Assembly: GCA_028288675.1 (NCBI GenBank)
Contig: JAQBNG010000048.1
Location: forward strand, 1-47,389
DNA: 47,389 bases
Origin: Flavisolibacter sp.
Lineage (GTDB): Bacteria > Bacteroidota > Bacteroidia > Chitinophagales > Chitinophagaceae
Direction of reading: 5' to 3'
This document shows, in pieces, positions 16,521-24,016 of the stretch. The stretch's first letter is position 1. Every line of letters starts with the position of its first letter. Made by a program: the position numbers and the translations under genes. Below the pieces are notes generated by a model. It had not been told where the DNA came from and did no database searches. It was given only the letters and a program-made list of their open reading frames with translations.

Positions 16521-18896
16521 TTAAACCGTAGTACTTTTTTTCTTTTTAAAAACTTTTGCAATGCGGCTGATCTTTTCATTCCGCTCGAAGTAAGCATTGT
16601 TCTTAGTATAGCCGTATCCATAATAACCGTACTTCATACCGGTTCTTATGCCATTGTATATAACACAGGTGTTAGTAAACTTGCCGGTCTCCATCAGGGA
16701 GTTTAAGTACTGGAGCTGCTTTTTCTTTGTATAGCTTTCCCGAATAACAAAACCGATAAGGGTGCTATACTTCTGCAGAATAAGGGCATCCCCAACAAGG
16801 CCCACCGGCGGTGTATTGATAACGATGGTATCGTACTTGTCACTTAATTCATTAAACAACTCATCTGCCTTATCACTGACTATCAGGTCTCCAACATCTG
16901 CTATAACACGGCCGGATGGGTACATATGCAGCGAAGGCAACTCTCCCACGTGCTGCACAATGTCAGCTAGTGTTGCTTCTCCCATTAAGTAATCCTTGAT
17001 GCCCTTTTCGGTTAACGTAGCGGGCATGCTTTCATCGGGCTTTCGAAGGTCGAAATCGAGCAGGGCAACCTTCTTCCCTGCTTTTGATAAAACTGCCGCC
17101 AGGTTCAGGCTTACAAAAGATTTTCCTTCGCCACTGCCGGATGAAGTGATGAGAATAACCTGCTGCCGGGCGCCTTTTTGTAAAAAATTAAGGTTGGCCC
17201 GCATAATCCTGAACTGCTCACCAACGATGCCTCCTTCAAGGCTCGGTAGAATCTTATTTTCAGAGCGTTTAATGAAATTAATCTCGCCGACAATCTGTGC
17301 AGTAGCTCCATTTTCAACTTCGTCCTTGCTTTTAATCTTATCGTTCAACATCCCGATCAGGAAAATAACAACTACCGGCATAACCAGGCCGATTATAGAG
17401 CAGTACACATAAACTGCTTTATGATCGGGAGAAACCGGACCATAAGCATTCGCCGCGTCAATTTGTTCGTATGGCGTTGTAGTGGTTTTAGAAAGTGCCG
17501 TTTCTTCCCGCTTTTGTAAAAGGTACAGATACAAGCTTTCCTTAATGGATTTCTCACGGGCTATCTCTCCAAGCAGGCGCTGTTTCTCTGGTAAACCTGA
17601 AACACTCGAACGGAATTGACTTCCCTGCCTTGAAAAATTAGACGCCTGCAAGTCTAGCGCTTTCATATTGTTGTTTAAGTTATCCAGGATACCCGTCCGG
17701 AAATTTGCAATCTGGTCATCAATATCTTTTAAAATAAGGCTGCCTGGCGCCACTTGCGAAACAAGTGATTGCTTTTTTAAAAGGGCCTGGTTATAGTTAG
17801 AAATCAGCGAGCCTAAAACACCATCTGTTGTTCCGCCGGAAGGAAGCACCTTATCCTGGGAACTGGTAAGAGAAGTTTTAATCATGCTCATGATGCTTTT
17901 TTGGGTAGCTATATTATCCACGGCTTTTTGTGCTTCGCCAACCGGGGTACCATATGTGCCAGAACTTGCACCTTCCACTATTAGGTTAGAACCCTGGTAA
18001 GCAGCCATATTTTTTTCAACACCTTTCAATTCATCAGATAATTTACCCAGGCGGTCTTCTATAAAGTAAATTTTGTCCTGTGCATTTCTGTTCTGATCAT
18101 CAAGGTTCATTTGAATAAAGGCAGCAACCATTTTATTGAGTACATCTTCACCACGTTTGGCATTCTCGATAGTTACGTTTAACGCAATGTTAGAGGTTTT
18201 GCCAATGACATTTACTGAAACCTTGGGTATTAATTCATATACTGTGGCTAACACAGAATTCCATCTAATCAGGTAGGTCTCATTGCCGCTTAAGCCGGCC
18301 TGGGGGGTGAGTGAAAATGTATTTCCATTGATAGCAAATGGCTGATTCCAGGGTACTGTTTTCGTTGTGGGGTTGCCATCGTCGCCATATTGAATGGTGC
18401 AATCTTGATTAGAGAATTTAGTTAGGGTCAACTTAATACTTCTGGAACTGTCCTGGATATCTTTAGGGATCAAACGGAACGGTGCATTGTGGTAAACATC
18501 TGTTTCATTAAGCCTTCCCTTAAGGTAATAAGAGACATTTAAGTCAGAATTTCTAACCACCATTGACATCAATCGTGCCGATCGCAGTCGTCCAAGCTCA
18601 TTATCGAGATTGATAGCGGATCGCCCCCCGTTCATGGCAGTATTAATAAGGTCAGAAGAACCCTGGGTACTTCTTGAAGTGGTTGTTTCGCCCCGTACGT
18701 TGATGATAGTATTAGCTTCATACAAGGGTACGGTATAGCGTATGTAAACATACCCAACTCCTAAAAACAAGAATAATGAAATAAGAAACAGTGGCCAGTA
18801 ATAGAGATATGATAGTACCGTATCCTTCAGCGACTTACTGCTTTTTGTCCCATTCATCTGAATAAGGCTTTGAAACTCGTTCTTCATATAAAACAA
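16521..18896 (-). CDS. wzc: Polysaccharide co-polymerase / BY-kinase (Wzc-like)
   Basis: This 791-residue protein fuses a Wzz chain-length domain to a bacterial tyrosine kinase. A first membrane segment lies near residues 32-52 (PLFLISLFLFLGVGYVYI), a long periplasmic coiled-coil part follows, and a second segment is near 490-515 (SIIGLVMPVVVIFLIGML). The kinase has Walker A SSGSGEGKS near 589 and Walker A' ALLDFDLRKP near 615. The Walker B region reads TIVINTPPVGLVGDA near 690, with Asn (codon AAT) where these kinases usually have Asp. A C-terminal tyrosine cluster (KYGYYGYGY) is present for autophosphorylation. It starts immediately at the end of wza. It controls polymer length and export with the Wza channel. 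Confidence 0.92.
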   Translation of the reverse strand: MFYMKNEFQSLIQMNGTKSSKSLKDTVLSYLYYWPLFLISLFLFLGVGYVYIRYTVPLYEANTIINVRGETTTSRSTQGSSDLINTAMNGGRSAINLDNELGRLRSARLMSMVVRNSDLNVSYYLKGRLNETDVYHNAPFRLIPKDIQDSSRSIKLTLTKFSNQDCTIQYGDDGNPTTKTVPWNQPFAINGNTFSLTPQAGLSGNETYLIRWNSVLATVYELIPKVSVNVIGKTSNIALNVTIENAKRGEDVLNKMVAAFIQMNLDDQNRNAQDKIYFIEDRLGKLSDELKGVEKNMAAYQGSNLIVEGASSGTYGTPVGEAQKAVDNIATQKSIMSMIKTSLTSSQDKVLPSGGTTDGVLGSLISNYNQALLKKQSLVSQVAPGSLILKDIDDQIANFRTGILDNLNNNMKALDLQASNFSRQGSQFRSSVSGLPEKQRLLGEIAREKSIKESLYLYLLQKREETALSKTTTTPYEQIDAANAYGPVSPDHKAVYVYCSIIGLVMPVVVIFLIGMLNDKIKSKDEVENGATAQIVGEINFIKRSENKILPSLEGGIVGEQFRIMRANLNFLQKGARQQVILITSSGSGEGKSFVSLNLAAVLSKAGKKVALLDFDLRKPDESMPATLTEKGIKDYLMGEATLADIVQHVGELPSLHMYPSGRVIADVGDLIVSDKADELFNELSDKYDTIVINTPPVGLVGDALILQKYSTLIGFVIRESYTKKKQLQYLNSLMETGKFTNTCVIYNGIRTGMKYGYYGYGYTKNNAYFERNEKISRIAKVFKKKKSTTV

Positions 18897-19700
18897 TTAA
18901 TTACGCGAAAACAATAAAAACAGTGAGGTGGCAACGCCAATAAAGCTAAAACCTGTCTGAATAATGTTGAGCACATTTGGCTTGTCTTTCAAGGCCTTAA
19001 GCTTGGTTTTATTTGCATTGACGTAAACTATATCATTCTGTTGCAACTGGTAAACGTGAGACTCAAATAATGCCGCTGATCGCAGGTCGATTTCATACAA
19101 TTGCTTAACGCCGTTATTGTCCCTGATAACTGTAACATTTTCCCTTACACCCGTAGGGGCCAGGTCTCCTGCTGCACTAATAGCGTCGAGAATAGTGACC
19201 TGGTCTTTTGGAAAAATTTTAGTACCTGGACTATTAACGTCGCCAAGCACATTAATAGTAAATTGTTGAAGCCGCACAACTACCGAGGGATCTTTTACGT
19301 AAGGATTTAGTTTAAGCCTGATAGCTCTTTGTAGCTCTTCCCTGGTAAGGCCGCCCGCAACGATTTGGCCAACAACAGGAATTTCAATTCTTCCATTCTG
19401 GTCAACCAGGTACCCCTGGCCAGCTACGATATTAAAAATCGCCGCATCTTCTTGTTTTAGCGTGTTGCTATAAATTTGAATAGCGAGCATGTCTCTTGGC
19501 TTAATGGTCAGCTCTTCCAATTTTGCTTTTACAACAATATGCCGGTCATTTTGAAAATACAGGTAATCCCGGTTGATCTTTTTTGCCGGGTCGCAAGAGG
19601 CTAACAAAATAATAACAGAGAAGTAGCCAATGATTTTACTAACATTAGCATTGAGCAGCATTTTAGTAAAAATTTTAATAAGCATTTGATGTTGACTCAT
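18897..19700 (-). CDS. wza: Outer-membrane polysaccharide export lipoprotein (Wza-like)
   Basis: This 267-residue protein has an N-terminal signal with the lipobox LLASC (Cys at residue 36), so it is an outer-membrane lipoprotein. The poly-export domain follows (TIKPRDMLAIQIYSNTL, GRIEIPVVGQIVAGGLTREE), then SLBB-type soluble domain repeats (FTINVLGDVNSPGTKIFPKD, ILDAISAAGDLAPTG). A hydrophobic segment sits at the very C-terminus (IGVATSLFLLF), as in Bacteroidota relatives. It forms the periplasm-spanning channel through which the polymer leaves. The N-region is long; an internal Met (6 or 14) could be the real start. It heads the long minus-strand array, with 446 bases free upstream. Confidence 0.9.
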   Translation of the reverse strand: MSQHQMLIKIFTKMLLNANVSKIIGYFSVIILLASCDPAKKINRDYLYFQNDRHIVVKAKLEELTIKPRDMLAIQIYSNTLKQEDAAIFNIVAGQGYLVDQNGRIEIPVVGQIVAGGLTREELQRAIRLKLNPYVKDPSVVVRLQQFTINVLGDVNSPGTKIFPKDQVTILDAISAAGDLAPTGVRENVTVIRDNNGVKQLYEIDLRSAALFESHVYQLQQNDIVYVNANKTKLKALKDKPNVLNIIQTGFSFIGVATSLFLLFSRN

Positions 19701-20146
19701 TTGATTTGTCTACAATTATGAGAGTTAAGTATTGCTTTAATTCGTGGGCAAAAGGAACGGCTTCGCCTTCCTGAGTCACACTTTCTCAGCTGACTCAACA
19801 CTATTTCCGGGCTAGATTGAGGTTGCAATTATAGAACTTATTCTTCTATAATGCAATAGCTTATGAGCATAATGAGCGTAAATCGTTCCATCCATTTGCA
19901 AGTTGTTACAGGTGTTTTTTATAAAGCAGTTAATTGTTTATAACCTTATCAATAATGCATAGTGAATTACATTGATAAGTGTCAAAGTGCTAGACTCTTT
20001 ATCCTATCATATAAATTTTTAGCGTTACCAATGTCTGGTGGCATATAAATGCTAAGATGTAAGTTGGTCAAGTATTGGTTGCGCCGATCTCATATTTTCT
20101 GGCCGGCTGATGATGAATCAGTCAAAACAGGGTGTGGCTCATACCC
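19701..20146 (-). other. Gene-free leader region upstream of wza
   Basis: No gene is supported in these 446 bases. They must contain the promoter of the wza array, but I found no TAnnTTTG box here on the minus strand. Two structures stand out: TGAGTCA and TGACTCA at 19772-19778 and 19791-19797 (an inverted pair, with a third TGACTCA at 19693-19699 in the wza start), and a 9-base inverted repeat at 19945-19979. Confidence 0.5.
19945..19979. repeat. Inverted repeat CTTATCAAT / ATTGATAAG
   Basis: Nine bases at 19945-19953 are the exact reverse complement of 19971-19979, with a 17-base spacer. It lies between the end of the GT4 gene (20147) and the wza start. It has no run of T on either side, so it is not a typical terminator. 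It might be an operator or an RNA hairpin. Confidence 0.4.
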
Positions 20147-21253
20147 TTAATTCAAAATCTTCCTAAGGTTTGATTGATAAGTGGGAAACCCAAATTTTGA
20201 TAAAACAGCAGTATCATTCGGTAAATAAGAGGTTATATCTGTGAGCAATTTAAATAGAGCTCCAACTATTTCTTCATTATTTAATGGATTTATCAGTAAA
20301 CCAAAGGTTCCCCCATCCAATGCATCTACCGATCCATCTACATTACCAGCAATAACAGGCTTACCATAAAACAGTGCTTCAATAAACACAATTCCAAATC
20401 CTTCGCCTGTACTGGGCATAATATAAATATCCGCCATAGTAAAATAAGCTTCCGTTTCTTCTTCTGCTAAAAAACCGGTTAACGTCACATGACCTTGAAG
20501 TCCGAGGTCATTGATTAATACATCGAGCCTTTCCTTTTCTGAATCATCGTATTTACCAGCGATGAGATACCGGGTTTTGGGATATTTTTTTAAAATAGCT
20601 GGAAGAGCTGTGATAACTCTATCATACCCCTTGTATTGCTCCGACGATTTTAACCTGGTAAGAGTGAATAATATTGTATCGTCCTCGCTAAATCCATATC
20701 TGCTTCTTAAATCCGTAATGGTTGCCGGCTTTAATTTCTTTTCAAGGAATGGATCCAGGCAATTGTTTAATACTTTGAGTTGATTGTTTTTCAAATGAAA
20801 AAGTGATTGCATCTTTTGTTTGGTAAACTCGCTTACTGGCAAAACAAGGTCAACCTTTTGTAGCATCCTAACTTTCCAGAACGGTAAAGGTTTCCATACT
20901 TCAATACCATGTGCAATCAAAATTAGCCGGGTTTTTGGCGAAAGCAACTTAATCAGAAAACCGACAAGTAATAAGTTGATATGACCCAAGACTATCGTTT
21001 CACATTGTCGGCCGATACTAATGGCTTCTTTAATAAATTTCAACCGGTTGCCAGAGTAAGCCCGAAATGCAACCGGAGGGATATATTTATCGATGAGATC
21101 GTGCTGGCCGTCATACATTGAAAAGAGCTCGAAATCTCGCCTTTTTTCAAGCATGATTTCATGCAAAGCTTTGCCTGCAATCCGGCATACTTTTTCGATA
21201 CCGCCGGTAGATGAAAACGTATTAAGTGTAAGAAAAAGCAGCTTCTTTTGCAA
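20147..21253 (-). CDS. Glycosyltransferase family 4
   Basis: This 368-residue GT-B protein begins MQKKLLFLTLNTFSSTGGIE. Its donor domain has DTILFTLTRLKSSEQYKGYD, GHVTLTGFLAEEETEAYFTM and MPSTGEGFGIVFIEALFYGK, a clean GT4 E-x7-E motif. It overlaps the end of asnB by 32 bases, so the two genes are coupled. It is cytoplasmic or membrane-peripheral and retaining. The sugar is unknown. Its pairing with asnB, and not with the wza array, may mean it acts on the amidated residue. Confidence 0.9.
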   Translation of the reverse strand: MQKKLLFLTLNTFSSTGGIEKVCRIAGKALHEIMLEKRRDFELFSMYDGQHDLIDKYIPPVAFRAYSGNRLKFIKEAISIGRQCETIVLGHINLLLVGFLIKLLSPKTRLILIAHGIEVWKPLPFWKVRMLQKVDLVLPVSEFTKQKMQSLFHLKNNQLKVLNNCLDPFLEKKLKPATITDLRSRYGFSEDDTILFTLTRLKSSEQYKGYDRVITALPAILKKYPKTRYLIAGKYDDSEKERLDVLINDLGLQGHVTLTGFLAEEETEAYFTMADIYIMPSTGEGFGIVFIEALFYGKPVIAGNVDGSVDALDGGTFGLLINPLNNEEIVGALFKLLTDITSYLPNDTAVLSKFGFPTYQSNLRKILN

Positions 21254-23039
21254 CTTGATGATTTTGTACTAAAACTAATGACATTACTTGCGACCAATGC
21301 CGCTCCCCTTTTAAAAAGGCAGAATAGGTCTTGTTGATTTCACCTGTCGACTGGCTCATTTGATCTTTTACCCATTCATTTTTTGCGAGCCACTCCTGAA
21401 ATGGAAAAGCAAATCCCATCTTAGCTCGGTTATAGATAGCCTTTGGTAGAATGTCATCAAAAGCCTCAACTAAAAGTTTTTTCCCTCCTCCTTCGTATTT
21501 AATATCTGACTGGATTTGCAAAGCAAACTTAACAAAGTCAAGATCTAGAAAAGGCACCCTTATTTCAATTCCGTGAGCCATGCTCATTACATCAGAATCA
21601 CGCAGAAGCTGATTTTGCATATAAAGATTCATTTCCATCCAGCTTGCCTGGTTTTTAAATGTCAGATGATTGACAACAGGCGTTCCAGGCAGCTCTTCTA
21701 ACAGCGACCAAACCTGTTCTTCTGCAATTCCTAACGATCTGGCAATCTCAGATGGAATAAACTGCCCTCTTAGAAATAAATACTTCCCTTTGATACCGGG
21801 CAAAGTAAGGTAGGCCAGACGCTTAATTTTTTTTGAAGTACTATACCTTCCTGCACGTAAAGTATATGCAGGCAGTTGTTGCAAAAATGCAGCTTTTTTT
21901 AAACGGTTGAAAGATGGATAACCCCCAAATAATTCATCTCCGCCTAATCCTGAAAGCACTGCCTTCAGGCCACTTTCTTTCGCATATTTCGATATAAACC
22001 ATGTATTGATGCCATCATTACTCGGTAAATCCATGGCTTTCATGATAGCAGGCAGGCTATTACTAAAATCCGTTTCTGTTAAACAAAAAGCCTTATGGTT
22101 TCCATTAAGCTTTTCTGCTATAATGTCTTGATATTGCTTTTCTGAATATTGTTGTTCGGAAAAATAAATTGATAAAGTAGTTAATTTTTCCTTCACACTT
22201 TCCCCTGCCAACAGTGCAATTAAAGATGAATCAATACCGCCACTTAAAAATGCTCCTATTGGTGCATCCGATAAAAGATGACGCCCAATAGAATGTTTCA
22301 AACTTTGCCTGAGATGATCTATTATCTCATTTTTATTACCTAATTTTTCCAGGTAACTTAAGTGTGCATACGAATGAAATTCAGATGTTTGCGCCAAAAT
22401 ATCGTATTGCAAATAACAACCTTTCGATAGCGGTCTCACGAATTTTAGGGTGGTAATTGGTTCTGGGAGATGCCCATAGGCCATAAAATAAACTGGCCAG
22501 TTCTCATTTTCCATCTGAAGCTCCGGGAGGCTGGCAAGAGCTTTAACTTCTGACGCAAAATAAAGTTCTCGGTTATGCAAACTGAAATATATTGGCTTAA
22601 TCCCTGTTTGATCACGCACTAAATACACTGTATTATTTTGCCGATCAAATAAGGCAAACGCGAACATACCGGCAAAACGTTTGAAAGCCTGAACTCCCCA
22701 TGCGGAGAAAGAAGCGAGTATAACCTCCGTATCAGAAGTACTCTTAAAAACAAAACCTATGCTTTGGAGGTCTTCTTTCAACTCTAGGTAGTTGTACAGT
22801 TCTCCATTGTAAGTTATAATTAGCCGATCATCATTGTAGCTCATAGGCTGGTGGCCACCAGGCGAAAGGTCAATTAATGAGAGCCTTCGATGTCCGAAAA
22901 CAACAGGGTATTCCTGGTCAATATAAATGCCTTCATCATCAGGGCCGCCATGTTTCTGCATTTCGCACATAAAGCTTACTTTATGTTGCAGTGAATCGAC
23001 AGAATGTTGAGAACTAATAATGCCTGCTATTCTACACAT
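21222..23039 (-). CDS. asnB: Glutamine-hydrolysing asparagine synthetase-like amidotransferase
   Basis: This 605-residue protein begins MCRIAGIIS, with Cys2 as the N-terminal nucleophile of the class II glutaminase domain (residues 1 to about 210; GHRRLSLIDLSPGGHQPM is present). The synthetase domain carries the PP-loop LSGGIDSSLIALLAG near residue 262 and LSGLGGDELFGGYPSF. AsnB makes asparagine, but homologues inside capsule and O-antigen loci (for example WbpS) are thought to amidate uronic acid residues. The linkage to a GT4 gene with a 32-base overlap and the surrounding locus favour that second role. Upstream lie 517 gene-free bases shared with a divergent gene. Confidence 0.88.
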   Translation of the reverse strand: MCRIAGIISSQHSVDSLQHKVSFMCEMQKHGGPDDEGIYIDQEYPVVFGHRRLSLIDLSPGGHQPMSYNDDRLIITYNGELYNYLELKEDLQSIGFVFKSTSDTEVILASFSAWGVQAFKRFAGMFAFALFDRQNNTVYLVRDQTGIKPIYFSLHNRELYFASEVKALASLPELQMENENWPVYFMAYGHLPEPITTLKFVRPLSKGCYLQYDILAQTSEFHSYAHLSYLEKLGNKNEIIDHLRQSLKHSIGRHLLSDAPIGAFLSGGIDSSLIALLAGESVKEKLTTLSIYFSEQQYSEKQYQDIIAEKLNGNHKAFCLTETDFSNSLPAIMKAMDLPSNDGINTWFISKYAKESGLKAVLSGLGGDELFGGYPSFNRLKKAAFLQQLPAYTLRAGRYSTSKKIKRLAYLTLPGIKGKYLFLRGQFIPSEIARSLGIAEEQVWSLLEELPGTPVVNHLTFKNQASWMEMNLYMQNQLLRDSDVMSMAHGIEIRVPFLDLDFVKFALQIQSDIKYEGGGKKLLVEAFDDILPKAIYNRAKMGFAFPFQEWLAKNEWVKDQMSQSTGEINKTYSAFLKGERHWSQVMSLVLVQNHQVAKEAAFSYT

Positions 23040-23556
23040 GGGTTATTAAAATTAGATACACGGATTAGTGAATCAATGAGTGTTACCAAATTGTTTTCTT
23101 CAAGATAAAAGAATAAATTTTATATAACTCATCTCTTTAAAATGTAATGGAACTTACAATTTCAATTGGCAAAAGTAGAAGTTAAAAACAACAATTCATA
23201 TAGCACAACATTGAGGCGTGCAATAAAATAGTCGGCTATAACTATCAATGGAAAGTTGTTTTTTTATTCGAATCGAAATGCACTAAAGCATCACTATCGC
23301 AACTCCCGGACAATGATTCATTCAAAGAACAATAATAGCTACTGTTATACTAATAAAAACTTCCAACATTCCATTTGGTTTATAAGAAGAAAAAATTATC
23401 ATTTTGTAATTAATTTGGAAATACAGAAATTTTAATTTTCTTTGTGCTCTTTAACTGCTTTCCACCAACACCTCCCAGTCCAACCCTGCAACAAAAGCCA
23501 CGTTTAAAACCTTTCTGAGAAATCCACACTTAATCAAATTTCTGATTAAATCAAAC
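23040..23556. other. AT-rich divergent intergenic region between asnB and the sorting-tail gene
   Basis: No coding frame is supported in these 517 bases. They separate two divergent transcription units and must hold both promoters. On the plus strand TAATTTTC at 23433-23440 is one base off a TAnnTTTG box, but the spacing to the upstream TTTG (23414-23417) is 15, shorter than usual, so I do not call it a promoter. A palindrome lies at 23530-23549. Confidence 0.5.
23530..23549. repeat. Palindrome TTAATCA-N6-TGATTAA before the sorting-tail gene
   Basis: Seven bases at 23530-23536 are mirrored exactly at 23543-23549 with a 6-base spacer. It ends 7 bases before the ATG at 23557, so it lies in the 5' untranslated region or over the operator and could limit ribosome access or bind a regulator. 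Confidence 0.4.
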
Positions 23557-23832
23557 ATGATTATGAAAAGGATTTTTTGTTTTGCATTGATGGCGTTATT
23601 TACAACCAACAGTTTAGTTGCACAAGAAATTGCGGACGATGATGCTTCTCCGCAAAGTCAATCTGATGAAATTTGGGGTAAAAAACAAAAAAACACAAAC
23701 GACAATAGTAGTGTTCTTAAATGGAGGCCTCCACCGCCAAGTACTGCGGCACCAATTGATGGAGGAGTGCTACTGTTACTGGGTGCAGGTGTGCTTTATG
23801 GCAGAAAAAGACTGACCAAAAAGACTGCATAA
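23557..23832 (+). CDS. Short secreted protein with a PEP-CTERM-like P-I-D-G-G sorting tail
   Basis: This 91-residue protein has an N-terminal signal peptide (MKRIFCFALMALFTTNSLVA, likely cut after VAQ), a short polar region rich in Asp, Gln and Asn, a proline run (RPPPPS), and a three-part C-terminus: PIDGG at residues 66-70, a hydrophobic segment VLLLLGAGVLY, and a basic tail GRKRLTKK. This is the architecture of PEP-CTERM-type sorting signals. Similar PID-type tails occur in Bacteroidota. Members are thought to be processed by an exosortase-like membrane enzyme, and such systems co-occur with exopolysaccharide loci. No exosortase is visible in the window. The ATG at 23563 is an equally good start. 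Confidence 0.8.
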   Translation: MIMKRIFCFALMALFTTNSLVAQEIADDDASPQSQSDEIWGKKQKNTNDNSSVLKWRPPPPSTAAPIDGGVLLLLGAGVLYGRKRLTKKTA

Positions 23833-23859
23833 ACATTCCTTGAAAATACGCTTGTAATT

Positions 23860-23876
23860 GCTCTTTCGTTAAGAGC
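23860..23876 (+). terminator. Weak hairpin after the sorting-tail gene
   Basis: GCTCTT at 23860-23865 pairs with AAGAGC at 23871-23876 across a 5-base loop. There is no T run afterwards, so it is at best an attenuator between this gene and the T9SS protein gene 141 bases further on. Confidence 0.25.
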
Positions 23877-24016
23877 GAATGCATCATCGTTTTTATTTCT
23901 CTCCAACTTCTAGGTTAAAACTAATGACAGTAAGCTTGAATGACTCATTTTCAAGCATCCTCATTTCATTCTTTATAGTTTATAAAATCTTTCGATTAAT
24001 CGCTAAAACAACTGTT

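Noticed and set aside
16996-17412. 138-codon open frame on the plus strand
   Set aside because: It is antisense to the Wzc kinase domain and mirrors its codons; no independent support.
23433-23440. Promoter box TAATTTTC before the sorting-tail gene
   Set aside because: One mismatch and a short spacer to the upstream TTTG make the call too weak.
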